Shown: positions 44,154 to 53,992, counted from the first letter of the stretch. The stretch: 64,000 nucleotides of DNA from Siminovitchia fortis (GCF_003605365.2 NZ_QYTU02000001.1:1-64000); one strand, 5' to 3'. Notes: generated by a model from the sequence alone, not told the origin. Numbers and translations are program-made.

Positions 44154-45793
44154 GTATTCCCACTTTCTTTTCCTTTATTTTCTCCGGTCTGGTCTATGAC
44201 ATCTGGTATAGAAGTATCTTTAATAAGATCAGATATATCTTTTTTCAAACCATGCCAGTTTTTATTCGTATGTCCGGCAATTAAAATTTCGCCGTCTTTG
44301 CGCTGAAGCCAGATCCTCCGGTGCATCCAGAACGAGCCTTGAATGACACCTATCATAAAGATGGCGCCACCGACACCCAAAATCCACAGGGTCATGTCTT
44401 TTCTGACAGTGAGTGCAGTTGCATTTCTTGTATCAATGCCCTTGAAAGCCATTTTATAATCGGTTTCCCCCAGCGGTTCCACCGTCTGCCTGATGGCTGT
44501 AAAGCTGACTTCCCCCTCAGGGTGTTCCGGAGAAATCATGTTAAATACAAAGGCAGGGTTGTTTGGATTTGGTGATTTTGTCTGGGGCTCCCCATTCTCG
44601 GCAAAGCCCGAGAAATCCGGATAATAGCCGATCAGTTCTACCTTATATCCATTCCCCAAATCGTAGCTGTCCTTTGGATCAAACAGATCGATCGTCACTT
44701 CTCCGTAACCCTTTTCCTGCTTCTTGTTCATAAGGGTAAACGTCATTGATTGAAATTCATCTTCCCTGTAGCTCGTCTGATAAACGGCAAAATGATCGAA
44801 TTTCAGCGGCTCATTTACACGTATTTTCGCCTTTTTCTTCTCGACAAGATCACTTTCGGATCCAAGGGTCTGTTCGGGATCACGTTTGTAAAGGACTACG
44901 TCGGATTGAAATTCTTTCACGACCGGGCCGGCTTTCTCCAGTGCTGAATTGTAGACTTCCTTATCTTTTTCCTTATCGTAAAATTCAACAGTGAATTTTT
45001 TGTTTTCCAAAACATATTCGTTGTTGGTCCCGGGGATTGTTTTCGTTTCCCCATCACGGAGCCAAAGCACTTCGTCCACATACATTCCGGGTACAAACCG
45101 CAGCATTCCGCCAATCAGGAATATGATCAGCCCGATATGGTTAACGTAGGGACCCCACCTTGAGAACCTTCCTTTTTCGGCAAGGATGCTTCCGTCTTTT
45201 TCCCGGATATTATATTTTTTATCCTTAAGGCCTTTTTTGAATTTTTCAATATCCCCATCCGAAATATTTATTTCCTTGCGGTTAAAAAGACGCTGCCTTT
45301 TCAAAAAGCCTTCATGCCGATCCACCCGCTGGTTTTTCAATGCCCTGTAAAGAGGAATCACCCTGTCCAGACTGCAAATGACGAGTGAAACTCCAATGGA
45401 AGCGATCAGCAGCAGGTACCACCAGGAACTGTATAAATCATGAAAGCCAAGCCAATAATATATTTGGCCGAAAACGCCGTACTCATCAGCATAATATTGT
45501 GCCGGATCGGCATTTGGCGGTATGTACATCACCTGGGGGAAAATGGTTCCGAACGCCGAAGCAATGAGTGTGATGACGATCAGCCAAATCCCTACTTTAA
45601 CCGAGGAAAAAAAGTTCCAGGTTTTGTCGATAAATGTCCTGTTATATGTTTGTGACCGGCGTGCGCTCCCCTCATAACGCATGTCATGGAGATTTTCACG
45701 CTTTGCCTCCTCAGTGAGGGCACGGCCGCAAGATTCACACAAGATGGTTCCATGCGGATTTACGTGGCCGCAGACACATTTCACTTCATTCAT
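44150..45793 (-). CDS. resB: Cytochrome c biogenesis protein ResB
   Basis: ResB is the second membrane component of system II haem ligation. The 547 residues have a short N-terminal zinc-ribbon-like sequence (Cys-x-Cys...Cys-x-x-Cys) and helices at about 66-85 and 128-145. A further pair of helices (about 211-235 and near 475-495) encloses a large outer domain. [20 protein letters not shown] is nearly invariant in the family. It overlaps resC and follows resA by seven bases. Confidence 0.97.
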   Translation of the reverse strand: MNEVKCVCGHVNPHGTILCESCGRALTEEAKRENLHDMRYEGSARRSQTYNRTFIDKTWNFFSSVKVGIWLIVITLIASAFGTIFPQVMYIPPNADPAQYYADEYGVFGQIYYWLGFHDLYSSWWYLLLIASIGVSLVICSLDRVIPLYRALKNQRVDRHEGFLKRQRLFNRKEINISDGDIEKFKKGLKDKKYNIREKDGSILAEKGRFSRWGPYVNHIGLIIFLIGGMLRFVPGMYVDEVLWLRDGETKTIPGTNNEYVLENKKFTVEFYDKEKDKEVYNSALEKAGPVVKEFQSDVVLYKRDPEQTLGSESDLVEKKKAKIRVNEPLKFDHFAVYQTSYREDEFQSMTFTLMNKKQEKGYGEVTIDLFDPKDSYDLGNGYKVELIGYYPDFSGFAENGEPQTKSPNPNNPAFVFNMISPEHPEGEVSFTAIRQTVEPLGETDYKMAFKGIDTRNATALTVRKDMTLWILGVGGAIFMIGVIQGSFWMHRRIWLQRKDGEILIAGHTNKNWHGLKKDISDLIKDTSIPDVIDQTGENKGKESGNT

Positions 45794-45799
45794 ATATAA

Positions 45800-46345
45800 C
45801 TAGCTCCCCTTAGCAGGTTTAATACTCTCCATCATTTCCCTGATCTTTTGCTCTGTCAATTCGCCTTCCTCGACTTTTATAACCTCCCCTTGCGGATTTA
45901 CCAAGAGGGTGGCAGGCAAGTTGAAGACACCGTACATGTTCATGATATCTTTGTTTTTATCTTTTAAAATCGGAAAATCCAAACCGTGTTTCTCCACAAA
46001 CTTATTAATTAAAAATTCAGGTTCCCCGACATTTACTGCCAATATTTCAACACCCTGATCTTTGAATTCCTTATATTGGTTGTTCATATAAGGCATTTCC
46101 CGTTCACACGGCTTGCACCATGTACCCCAAAAGTTCAGAAATACGCCTTTGCCCTTATAGCTGGACAATTGATGCTTATCCCCATTAAGATCTTCCAGAA
46201 CAAAATCCGGGGCCCTGTCACCTGCTGAAACTTTTGATCTTGATTCCTTCGTAAAGTTTGCATATAAAGTATAAATGACAGCAGCGGTCATTACTGTTAA
46301 AATGACAGTTCTGATGACCAGACGCCGCTTCTTTTTTGCAGCCAT
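45800..46345 (-). CDS. resA: Thiol-disulfide oxidoreductase ResA
   Basis: ResA reduces the Cys-x-x-Cys of apocytochrome c before haem attachment. It is membrane-anchored by an N-terminal helix (about residues 9-27) with a thioredoxin-like domain outside. The active site is WCKPC (Cys77, Cys80). The ATG at 46345 is 15 bases from the AAGGAGG site. An in-frame ATT at 46351 has ideal eight-base spacing and might be used instead. It is the first gene of resABC. Confidence 0.95.
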   Translation of the reverse strand: MAAKKKRRLVIRTVILTVMTAAVIYTLYANFTKESRSKVSAGDRAPDFVLEDLNGDKHQLSSYKGKGVFLNFWGTWCKPCEREMPYMNNQYKEFKDQGVEILAVNVGEPEFLINKFVEKHGLDFPILKDKNKDIMNMYGVFNLPATLLVNPQGEVIKVEEGELTEQKIREMMESIKPAKGS

Positions 46346-46465
46346 TTGAATGAAACAAACCTCCTTGGAGCACAGATATTCGACATACATTATATCACTA
46401 TAAAAGTTCGGTTCAGGATTTTCATATGAAGGTTATGTGAAAACTGACTAAAAGTCCTATCACCA

Positions 46466-47191
46466 TCATTGCCCTGTTTGGGCAAGAACTTTCAACTTTT
46501 TTACCTCATGGGGAGTCAATTCCCTGTATTCTCCTGCATTTAAACCATGAAGATTGAGAAAAGCAAGCTGTTCCCGTTTAAGCTTTAAAACAGGATGTCC
46601 TATCGCTTCCAACATTCTCCGGACCTGCCTGTTTCTTCCCTCATGGATGGTAAGCTCCACGATGGCACTGTTCTTTCTTTTGTCCACAGTTTGAAGCTTC
46701 ACCTTTGCCGGGGCCGTTTTGCCGTCTTCAAGGAGAATTCCTCTTTCCAATTTTTTTAGTGCTTCACGTTCAGGGATCCCTTTTACCTTGGCAACATAGG
46801 TTTTCTTGATTTCATGCCGCGGATGCGTCAACAGATGAGTAAATTCGCCGTCATTGGACAATAACAGGAGTCCGGACGTATCATAGTCAAGACGTCCGAC
46901 AGGATACACTCTTTCGGGAATTTGTGCAAAATAGTCTGTGACAACTTTTCGGTTTTTATCATCTTTTACAGCACTGATAACCCCCCGCGGCTTATAAAAT
47001 AAAAAGTATTTTTTCTCTTCTTCTACAAGCGGAACGCCATTCACCTCTATTTTATCCGTTACGGCCACTTTCGTACCCAACTCGGTCACAACCTGGCCAT
47101 TCACTTTCACTTTTCCGTCAGCGATCAGTTTCTCGGCATTTCGGCGCGAGGCTACTCCAGCCTGAGCGATGACCTTTTGCAATCTTTCCAT
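46466..47191 (-). CDS. rluB: 23S rRNA pseudouridine synthase RluB
   Basis: RluB converts a uridine of 23S rRNA helix 89 to pseudouridine. The 241 residues begin with an S4 RNA-binding domain (residues 1-60, RLQKVIAQAGVASRRNAEKLI). The catalytic domain follows, with Asp102 in GRLDYDTSGLLLLSNDG. A C-terminal EGRNRQVRRML region is typical. It lies upstream of resA, as in B. subtilis. Confidence 0.96.
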   Translation of the reverse strand: MERLQKVIAQAGVASRRNAEKLIADGKVKVNGQVVTELGTKVAVTDKIEVNGVPLVEEEKKYFLFYKPRGVISAVKDDKNRKVVTDYFAQIPERVYPVGRLDYDTSGLLLLSNDGEFTHLLTHPRHEIKKTYVAKVKGIPEREALKKLERGILLEDGKTAPAKVKLQTVDKRKNSAIVELTIHEGRNRQVRRMLEAIGHPVLKLKREQLAFLNLHGLNAGEYRELTPHEVKKLKVLAQTGQ

Positions 47192-47299
47192 TCTCTCACC
47201 TCAAGGATGCGTTTTCTGTATGAATTATTGCACACAAGAATGGAAAATCAAAGAATCTTAGCTTTTGGACAAAATTTTTTTAGGAATACAGATTTTTTA

Positions 47300-47334
47300 A
47301 GCAAAAAAAAACGCCCGACTTATAAGCCGAACAT
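47300..47334 (-). terminator. Terminator of dacB-spmA-spmB
   Basis: A short stem (CGGCT/AGTCG) that includes the spmB stop codon is followed by GGCG and nine T residues on the minus strand. The stem is weak but the T tract is strong. Confidence 0.6.
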
Positions 47335-47859
47335 AATGGTTACAATGAGGATTGCTGCCGATATGCCTATGAAGTCCGCAAGCAGGCCGACTTTGATGGC
47401 ATCTCCCATTTTTTTGATTCCCACTGCCCCAAAATAGACCGTCAAAACATAGAACGTTGTATCGGTGCTTCCCTGTATAGTGGAAGCCATCCGTCCGATC
47501 AGAGAGTCCGGTCCGTGTACCGATATGATATCACTCATCAACCCCAAAGCAGCTGTTCCGGAAATCGGCCTTATAAGGGCAAGCGGCACAACTTCTGCAG
47601 GCACGCCGATTTGATTCAGGATGGGCTTTGCGAGTCCTATGAAAAAATCCATTGCGCCTGAAGCCCTGAATACGGTGATGGCAACGAGCATTCCAACCAA
47701 AAAAGGAATGATGGAAACAGCGATCTTGATGCCCTCTTTACCCCCTTCAACAAAAGACTCATAAGTTGGAACTTTCTTCCATGTTCCGTAAAGCAAAATA
47801 TAGGCTATGATGACCGGAACAATCCATAGCGAAATAACAGAGATCATTTGCATTGTCAT
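47320..47859 (-). CDS. spmB: Spore maturation protein SpmB
   Basis: SpmB, with SpmA, is needed for full dehydration of the spore core. The 179 residues form a nucleoside-recognition (gate-domain) membrane protein with about four to five helices and the stretches FLVGMLVAITVFRASGAMD and GMASTIQGSTDTTFYVL-like. Its ATG overlaps the spmA stop (ATGA). It is the last gene of dacB-spmA-spmB. Confidence 0.96.
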   Translation of the reverse strand: MTMQMISVISLWIVPVIIAYILLYGTWKKVPTYESFVEGGKEGIKIAVSIIPFLVGMLVAITVFRASGAMDFFIGLAKPILNQIGVPAEVVPLALIRPISGTAALGLMSDIISVHGPDSLIGRMASTIQGSTDTTFYVLTVYFGAVGIKKMGDAIKVGLLADFIGISAAILIVTIMFGL

Positions 47860-48449
47860 TTATCTCCCTTTTTGGCCCGGCGATAGTAAAAATATCTGTC
47901 GAAGATGATAGCACCGGCAGTGGCGCAAATGGTCGCAACCAATGTAGGCCCTACAATGTCTGTCGGACCGGAGGAATTGTAGTTCATCCTGATGGCGATC
48001 ACGGTTGTCGGTATTAAAGTCAGCCCGGAAGTATTCAATGCAAGGAAAGTAATCATCGACCTGCTTGCTGTAGACTTGCCGCCATTCAATGCCTTCAACT
48101 GTTCCATCGCCTTAATTCCAAGCGGAGTGGCAGCATTCCCAAGGCCAAACATATTGGCAATGATATTGGACAAAATATAGCCGACCGCCGGATGATCGCC
48201 CGGAACATCCGGAAAAAGTTTCAATATAATAGGCTTGAATAAATTGGATAGTTTTTGAAGCAAACCGGCATCCTGCGCAATCCGCATCATACCAAGCCAA
48301 AAAACGAGCACGCTGATCAATCCGATACAAAGCGTTACCGCCTCGTTGGCTGAAGCGAAAATCGCTTCATTCACTTCTTTCATCTTCCCGTTTGCTGCAG
48401 CAAAGATGAGCCCGATCACTGTCATTGCAACCCAAATAATATTGATCAT
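47856..48449 (-). CDS. spmA: Spore maturation protein SpmA
   Basis: SpmA is the partner of SpmB in spore core dehydration. The ATG at 48449 overlaps the dacB stop by four bases (ATGA) and gives 197 residues. The frame up to 48503 lies inside dacB and is rejected as start. It is a membrane protein with gate-domain text (FGLGNAATPLGIKAMEQL, LALNTSGLTLIPTTVIAIR). Confidence 0.96.
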   Translation of the reverse strand: MINIIWVAMTVIGLIFAAANGKMKEVNEAIFASANEAVTLCIGLISVLVFWLGMMRIAQDAGLLQKLSNLFKPIILKLFPDVPGDHPAVGYILSNIIANMFGLGNAATPLGIKAMEQLKALNGGKSTASRSMITFLALNTSGLTLIPTTVIAIRMNYNSSGPTDIVGPTLVATICATAGAIIFDRYFYYRRAKKGDK

Positions 48450-49579
48450 GGCAATATGACCCCTGTCCGCCCAAAAAACAGGGCCTTCAGTTTTTTCTTC
48501 CACGACACTTTTTCCTGCTTTTCTTCCTCTGTTATATAAACCGGTATTTTGCGGACAGCTTGATCCTGTAAATAAATGACAGCCCTGCCCACCTCGCCAT
48601 CTTTCGTTTTTCTCATGTCCTTGGGGGAAAGCAGCCTGTAACGAACGCGTACATCCTGGTATTCTTCTTTCATCAAGGGATAATACACCGGATCCTCTAT
48701 AAATAACGTCCTTTTTCCTTTAAACGGCTGCACATCCTTCAATGGGCCTTCAGGCAAAATTTTCATCATTTTAAAATGGCCAAAACCGTACTCATACATG
48801 AATATATGGTCATTCCAGTCATCAGAGGCATTCAGTGTGACTGCAATCATATCCTTGTCCTTTTTCGAGGCTGTTGTGACAAGCGTCCTGCCGGCCCTTT
48901 TCGTATATCCGGTTTTCCCGCCGGTGGCATATTTGTATTTTTCGGTCAGCAGCCTGTTCTTATTTTTCCAATGCTGCGAACGGTCTTCGCGTTCAAAGGA
49001 ATATACTTTTGTACCGGATATGGTGCGGAATGTTTCGTCATGCATCGCATAGCGCATGAGAAGGGCCATATCATAAGCCGTTGAATAATGCTTTTCACGA
49101 CCGTCCAATCCAGAAGGATTGGAAAAAACGGTATTCGTCATGCCGATTTCTCTCGCTTTTTGATTCATCATGAAGACAAACCCCTCCATGCTGCCCCCCA
49201 CATGCTCCGCAATGGCATTTGCTGCATCGTTGCCGGAGCGAAGCATCAACCCGTAAACCAGATCCCTTAATTTAATTTTTTCTCCCGGGACGAGATAGAT
49301 GGATGAGCCTTCCGCATAAGCCGCTGAGCGGCTGACCTTCACGGTATCGTCCATTTTTCCGGATTCAATGGCGAGTATGGCTGTCATTATTTTTGTAATC
49401 GAGGCAATTCTACGGACTTCGTGCGGGTTTTTTTCAAAGAGGACCCTGCCTGTCTTCTGCTCCATCAAAACAGCACTGGAGGCGCTCACTGGCAAATCCG
49501 GATCTTCTTTTTGCGAAAAGGCGGAAAGCAATATTGCACTTATGATGATAATGACCAAAAAACCTTTCAAAGACGACAT
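48446..49579 (-). CDS. dacB: Sporulation D-alanyl-D-alanine carboxypeptidase DacB
   Basis: DacB trims peptide side chains in the spore cortex and sets its cross-linking. The 377 residues carry the penicillin-binding motifs SITK (nucleophile Ser), SGNDAAN and KTG in GGKTGYTKRAG, plus an N-terminal membrane/signal helix. ATG 49579 lies seven bases after AGGGG. The frame above it to 49675 translates part of repeat copy D and is rejected. A sigma-E-like promoter lies upstream and spmA follows with overlap. Confidence 0.96.
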   Translation of the reverse strand: MSSLKGFLVIIIISAILLSAFSQKEDPDLPVSASSAVLMEQKTGRVLFEKNPHEVRRIASITKIMTAILAIESGKMDDTVKVSRSAAYAEGSSIYLVPGEKIKLRDLVYGLMLRSGNDAANAIAEHVGGSMEGFVFMMNQKAREIGMTNTVFSNPSGLDGREKHYSTAYDMALLMRYAMHDETFRTISGTKVYSFEREDRSQHWKNKNRLLTEKYKYATGGKTGYTKRAGRTLVTTASKKDKDMIAVTLNASDDWNDHIFMYEYGFGHFKMMKILPEGPLKDVQPFKGKRTLFIEDPVYYPLMKEEYQDVRVRYRLLSPKDMRKTKDGEVGRAVIYLQDQAVRKIPVYITEEEKQEKVSWKKKLKALFFGRTGVILP

Positions 49580-49607
49580 CCTCCCGCCCCTCTCGTACGT
49601 TTGTACA

Positions 49608-49635
49608 AGTCTATGCATCGAACGGGTCGATATGA
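49608..49635 (-). promoter_or_regulatory. Predicted sigma-E promoter of dacB-spmAB
   Basis: TCATATC (49629-49635), 13 nt, then CATAGACT (49608-49615) on the minus strand fit the sigma-E pattern with one mismatch in each element. It ends six bases from repeat copy D. dacB is a known sigma-E operon. Confidence 0.62.
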
Positions 49636-49640
49636 TAAAA

Positions 49641-49760
49641 AAAACGGAAGCGCCTCGATCAGCGTGGGCAAACAAGACGATTCCCGAGGAGGCAGTTCTT
49701 CAGCCACCACAGGGAAGCGGCTTGTGACCTCGAGGGGCTAGGCGCTGGAGCTGGACAAAG
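49641..49760 (+). repeat. Hairpin repeat, copy D (type 2-like)
   Basis: It begins ACGGAAGCGCCTCG and ends CGAGGGGCTAGGCGCTGGAGCTGGACAA, with these ends complementary (CCTCG/CGAGG, GCGCC/GGCGC). The centre shares GAGGAGGCAGTTCTTCAGCC-type text with copy C. It lies between scpB and dacB. Confidence 0.85.
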
Positions 49761-49811
49761 AATAGCTTCTTTTGAATAAATTTTTTCTAAGCAAGTTATA
49801 CTTTTTTTACT

Positions 49812-49843
49812 TGTAAAAAAATAGCCCCCTTTCGGGAGCCATT
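49812..49843 (-). terminator. Rho-independent terminator of scpA-scpB
   Basis: GGCTCCC-GAAA-GGGGGCT forms a tetraloop hairpin followed by seven T residues on the minus strand. It lies directly after the scpB stop. Confidence 0.88.
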
Positions 49844-49851
49844 TAATAAAT

Positions 49852-50436
49852 TTATTCGCTTGTACCAGCTCTTAAATCATAGAGAGGGCCCGCTTCTGCA
49901 AGCTCCGGCTTTTGCTTGGCCGGCTCTGGCAATGGCGGCAGTTCTTTTATATCCCTCAATCCGAAATAGTCGAGAAACTCCCGGGTGGTGGCGTATAAAA
50001 TGGCCCTGCCTATTCCTTCCCGTCTTCCCGCTTCCCTGATTAAGCCTTTCGCCAAAAGAGTTCGGAGCGGACGTTCCGTCTTCACCCCGCGGATTTCCTC
50101 AATTTCCACCCTTGTAATTGGCTGCTTGTAAGCAATAATTGCCAAAGTCTCTAATGCCGCCTGGGAAATGGAATCTGTTTGGGTGTTCTCCACAAGTTTT
50201 TGCAGGACAAAAGAAAATTTTCTTTTGGTCACAAGCTGGCACGTACCGGCAAGATTGGCGATCGTAAGGCCCCTATTTTCATCCGATTCATATTCATCAC
50301 GTAGATCTTCAATTAATCTGTCCGCTTCCGTCTCAGATATATCAAGTGCTGTTCCAATCTGCTTTGGAGTCAACCCTTCATCCCCCGCAGCAAAGAGCAG
50401 ACTTTCCAGTGCTGCTTTTAAATTAACTGCTTTCAA
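49852..50436 (-). CDS. scpB: Segregation and condensation protein ScpB
   Basis: ScpB is the winged-helix kleisin partner in the SMC-ScpAB condensin complex. The 194 residues have two winged-helix domains with ESLLFAAGDEGLTPKQI near the start and LAIIAYKQPITRVEIEEIRGV, the family signature. It overlaps the end of scpA by 14 nt, indicating coupled translation, and ends at a terminator. Confidence 0.97.
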   Translation of the reverse strand: MKAVNLKAALESLLFAAGDEGLTPKQIGTALDISETEADRLIEDLRDEYESDENRGLTIANLAGTCQLVTKRKFSFVLQKLVENTQTDSISQAALETLAIIAYKQPITRVEIEEIRGVKTERPLRTLLAKGLIREAGRREGIGRAILYATTREFLDYFGLRDIKELPPLPEPAKQKPELAEAGPLYDLRAGTSE

Positions 50437-51181
50437 GTATTAATGGCTCCTCTCTTGCTGATAAATAAATTTCATCGAAATTATGATTTTGCGATACAAT
50501 AATGGCATTGGATTTCATCAATTCCAGCATGGCCAGAAAAGTAATAATGATGAACTCCTTATCAGGGACATAGAAAAAGGAGGAAAAACTGAGCCTTGCT
50601 TCACTTTTTTCAAGTGCTGCCATTAATTCATCCATCCGTTGTTGAATCGTTATTTTGGGCCTGGCCACTTTGGCGGTCAATGGTTGTTTAATTCTTTTTC
50701 TCCTTAAAAGTTTATGATACGCGCCAATCATATCGTAAACCGTCACTGTAGATGCCTGGGCCTTGGGAAGTTCACCAGCAAACTGGGAAAGGTCGCTGGG
50801 AGGCTTTGTAAAAATCTCGCTTCTCGCACTTTCCTTTTGTTGGAAAAGCAACGCAGCTTCTTTGAATCTTTTATATTCGATCAGCTGTTCGACCAATTCC
50901 GTCCGCGGATCTTCATCTTCATTAGGCAGCTCCTCTTCCTGAGCCTCTTCATTTTGCGGAAGGAGCATTTTACTTTTTATTGACAGCAGCGTGGCCGACA
51001 TGACAAGATATTCGCTTGCATGATCAAGCTCAAGCTCAGCCATCGTATGTATATATAAAAGATACTGATCCGTGATCTCCGCCATTGGAATATCATATAT
51101 ATCAATTTCCATCCGTTTGATCAAATGCAGCAGGAGATCCAATGGGCCTTCGAACACTTCTGTTTTAATTTGGTAAGACAT
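50423..51181 (-). CDS. scpA: Segregation and condensation protein ScpA
   Basis: ScpA is the kleisin subunit bridging the SMC heads. The 252 residues begin YQIKTEVFEGPLDLLLHLI, the hallmark N-terminus. An acidic middle (EEAQEEELPNEDEDPR) and a C-terminal winged-helix (FLAMLELMKSNAI) follow. It precedes and overlaps scpB. The plus-strand ypuF starts 152 nt away on the other side. Confidence 0.97.
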   Translation of the reverse strand: MSYQIKTEVFEGPLDLLLHLIKRMEIDIYDIPMAEITDQYLLYIHTMAELELDHASEYLVMSATLLSIKSKMLLPQNEEAQEEELPNEDEDPRTELVEQLIEYKRFKEAALLFQQKESARSEIFTKPPSDLSQFAGELPKAQASTVTVYDMIGAYHKLLRRKRIKQPLTAKVARPKITIQQRMDELMAALEKSEARLSFSSFFYVPDKEFIIITFLAMLELMKSNAIIVSQNHNFDEIYLSAREEPLILESS

Positions 51182-51333
51182 AAAATATCACCAATTTCGA
51201 CATAAACATTGATATTTCTACCTTATCATCATACAATACTTTCCTCCTGGTGTGGTCACTATTTTTTAGATAAGCCACCCTTGTATATGTTACACTGTGT
51301 TATGAAGCTATTGAATCGGAAGGAGCACCACTG

Positions 51334-51834
51334 TTGATTTTTCCTTTACCATATATTGAATTTCTCTCCCATTTTCATGGGGACAGAGATTTTTTTGAAT
51401 GTCATGAAGTTCTCGAAGAGCATTGGAAGAAGAGCGGAATGGAAAAAAACTCTGTATGGATCGGCTTGATCCAAATCGCCGTAAGTTTTTACCATTACCG
51501 CCGGGGAAACAAAAAAGGTGCCGTCAAGATGATGGAAAAAGCCATTGAAATTTTAAATAAAAAAAGGGCCGAGGTTCATTCTTTAGGAATCAGCTACGAG
51601 CACCTGCTGTCGATCCTGATCAGGAGTTGCCGGGATATGCAGCTGGGGGCGCCCTATCAGCCCATCAGCCTTCCTATACAGGATTCCGAATTATTGGCCG
51701 TTTGCAAGGAACGTGTACGATCCCTCGGATTTGAATGGGGCGGCAAGGATGATCTCAATGAATACATCATCCATAAGCATATTGCCAGGAAACGTCCGTT
51801 GACAAAAAACCGCCTTGAAAAAGCCTTTAAATAA
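51334..51834 (+). CDS. ypuF: DUF309 protein YpuF
   Basis: YpuF is a DUF309-family protein of unknown function. The 166 residues carry the family signature FFECHEVLEEHWK near residue 22, followed by GLIQIAVSFYHYRRGN. The start is a TTG eight bases after GGAG. It is transcribed away from scpA and runs into repeat copy E. Confidence 0.9.
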   Translation: MIFPLPYIEFLSHFHGDRDFFECHEVLEEHWKKSGMEKNSVWIGLIQIAVSFYHYRRGNKKGAVKMMEKAIEILNKKRAEVHSLGISYEHLLSILIRSCRDMQLGAPYQPISLPIQDSELLAVCKERVRSLGFEWGGKDDLNEYIIHKHIARKRPLTKNRLEKAFK

Positions 51835-51986
51835 GAACAAAGGCGGAAGCGCCTGTTTATCGACGTACAGACTGGAGCGCTTCTGACGAGATAAAGGAAA
51901 CACGCGCAGCGGAGCGGAGCGATGTTGACTTATCGTAGGAAGAAGCGTGAAGTCTGCTAGTCGATAGGCGCTGGAGCCGGACGCAG
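51832..51986 (+). repeat. Long intergenic hairpin repeat, copy E (type 1)
   Basis: It matches A1 and B1 over the full length but is more diverged. In the arms GCTTCT (51879-51884) and AGAAGC (51941-51946) both sides differ from A1 in a way that keeps pairing. It begins at the ypuF stop and lies between convergent ypuF and ribT. Confidence 0.9.
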
Positions 51987-52047
51987 CACTAAGTGACAAA
52001 TAAGTTACTAACAACCTGAGCATTTTATAATTTCTAAGCAGCAATAG

Positions 52048-52430
<383 letters not shown>

Positions 52431-52459
52431 TTACCCCTCATCACTTTTCGAATAGTATT

Positions 52460-52555
52460 TTATTTATTTGGCACAATAAAAAGCCAATAAATCAATCCCC
52501 ATACGAACGCCAGGGCAAAAAGGACAATAAACAAAATAACGTTGTTATTGCGCAA
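52460..52555 (-). CDS. Unrecognised 31-residue membrane peptide before ribT
   Basis: A TTG at 52555 lies nine bases after GGGAG and opens a 31-codon ORF: a short polar start (MRNNN), one strongly hydrophobic helix with VLFALAFVWGLIYWLFIV, and PNK before the stop. It ends 33 nt before ribT. An extended -10 promoter lies about 40 nt upstream. The composition is typical of a small membrane protein. I recognise no family. Confidence 0.55.
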   Translation of the reverse strand: MRNNNVILFIVLFALAFVWGLIYWLFIVPNK

Positions 52556-52595
52556 TAACAAACACTCCCGCCAATAATGATGATCAGTTTTAAAT

Positions 52596-52604
52596 ATTAT
52601 AACA
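52596..52604 (-). promoter_or_regulatory. Extended -10 promoter before the small ORF and ribT
   Basis: TGTTATAAT on the minus strand is a perfect extended -10 (TGn-TATAAT). There is no good -35, as allowed for this promoter class. It would drive the 31-residue ORF and ribT. Confidence 0.6.
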
Positions 52605-52672
52605 TTTAATCCAACACCGACCATTTTACCGGTATTCACCGTTTAACGCAAATGTTTGTCCGTTTTGAAACC

Positions 52673-53992
52673 TTAAATAGTTGACTTTTCACTAAGCGGG
52701 ACATCCAGCCGGACGAGATCCTCATATGATTCCCTTTTGATCACAGCGCGGCTTTTTCCATTTTCCACGAATACAACCGGGGGCCTGGGAATACGATTAT
52801 AATTGTTCGCCATGGAGTAGCCATATGCTCCGGTACAGAAAACAGCCAAAATATCATTTGTTCCCGGTTCGGGGAGCGGCAGGTCCCATATAAGCATGTC
52901 GCCTGTTTCACAGCATTTGCCAGCGATCGATACTACTTCATCATGCTTGTCAAGCGGCCTGTTTGCAAGTACCGCTTCGTATTTGGCGTCGTATAAAGCC
53001 GGCCTGATATTGTCAGTCATACCGCCGTCAACCGCCACATACTTTCTTACATTCGGGACATCTTTCCTGGAACCGATCGAATATAGGGTTGTGCCCGCCT
53101 CTCCTACTAGCGACCTGCCGGGCTCAATCCAAATTTCAGGCATCGGCAGCGACAAACGCTCTGTTTCTTTTCTCACTTCAAATATCATTTCTTCGACATA
53201 CTGTTCAGGCGAAAGGGGTGTATCCTCTTCTGTATAACGGATGCCAAATCCGCCTCCAAGGTTTAGAACCCGGGAGATAAAACCATATTCGTCATTCCAT
53301 AGGCTTAATTTTTCCAAAACTTTTCTTGCAGCAAGCTTAAATCCGGAAGTTTCAAAGATTTGTGATCCGATGTGACAATGGATCCCCAGCAAATTCAGAT
53401 ACTCGCTATCCAAGCAGACAGCAAGTGCAGTCTCGGCCTGGCCGTTTTCCAGATCAAACCCAAATTTCGAATCTTCCTGCCCTGTGAGGATATAATCATG
53501 AGTATGGGCCTCAATTCCAGGGGTCACACGGAGCAATATATGAACGTTTTGCTTTCTTTCCTGGCACAGATGATGGAGCATATGAAGTTCATGGAAATTA
53601 TCAACAACAATGCAGCCGATATTGTGATCCAACGCCATTTCCAGTTCTTCTTCACTTTTGTTGTTTCCATGAAAATGGATTTTTTCTACAGGGAATCTGG
53701 CAGCAATAGCCGTGTACAGCTCCCCGCCGGAGACCACATCCAGGGAAAGGCCCTCTTCATGGACAAGCTGAAGCATCGCGATGGACGAGAAGGCTTTGCT
53801 TGCATAGGCGACCTGCGCATCGACCCCATGCTTTTCAAACATCTTTTTAAAAGAACGCGCACGAGTCCTGATCAATTCTACATCGTAAACGTATAAAGGG
53901 GTGCCATATTTTTCAACCAATTCCACTGTGTCGCATCCGCCAATTTCAAGATGGCCTTCATCATTGATTGATGCGGTTCCATGTAAGTACAT
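52673..53992 (-). CDS. lysA: Diaminopimelate decarboxylase
   Basis: LysA decarboxylates meso-diaminopimelate to lysine using pyridoxal phosphate. ATG 53992 behind GGAGGG gives 439 residues, the B. subtilis length. The PLP lysine is Lys66 in YASKAFSS. Further motifs are FHGNNKS, HCHIGSQ, NLGGGFGIRYT, EPGRSLVG and CETGDM (active-site Cys). It lies between spoVAF and ribT; the terminator upstream suggests its own transcript. Confidence 0.97.
   Translation of the reverse strand: MYLHGTASINDEGHLEIGGCDTVELVEKYGTPLYVYDVELIRTRARSFKKMFEKHGVDAQVAYASKAFSSIAMLQLVHEEGLSLDVVSGGELYTAIAARFPVEKIHFHGNNKSEEELEMALDHNIGCIVVDNFHELHMLHHLCQERKQNVHILLRVTPGIEAHTHDYILTGQEDSKFGFDLENGQAETALAVCLDSEYLNLLGIHCHIGSQIFETSGFKLAARKVLEKLSLWNDEYGFISRVLNLGGGFGIRYTEEDTPLSPEQYVEEMIFEVRKETERLSLPMPEIWIEPGRSLVGEAGTTLYSIGSRKDVPNVRKYVAVDGGMTDNIRPALYDAKYEAVLANRPLDKHDEVVSIAGKCCETGDMLIWDLPLPEPGTNDILAVFCTGAYGYSMANNYNRIPRPPVVFVENGKSRAVIKRESYEDLVRLDVPLSEKSTI

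Noticed and set aside
49580-49675. N-terminal extension of dacB
   Set aside because: It translates part of repeat copy D and the sigma-E promoter. A good start lies at 49579.
51691-52044. A 117-codon minus-strand ORF over ypuF and repeat copy E
   Set aside because: Its N-terminal part is translated repeat and the rest is antisense to ypuF.
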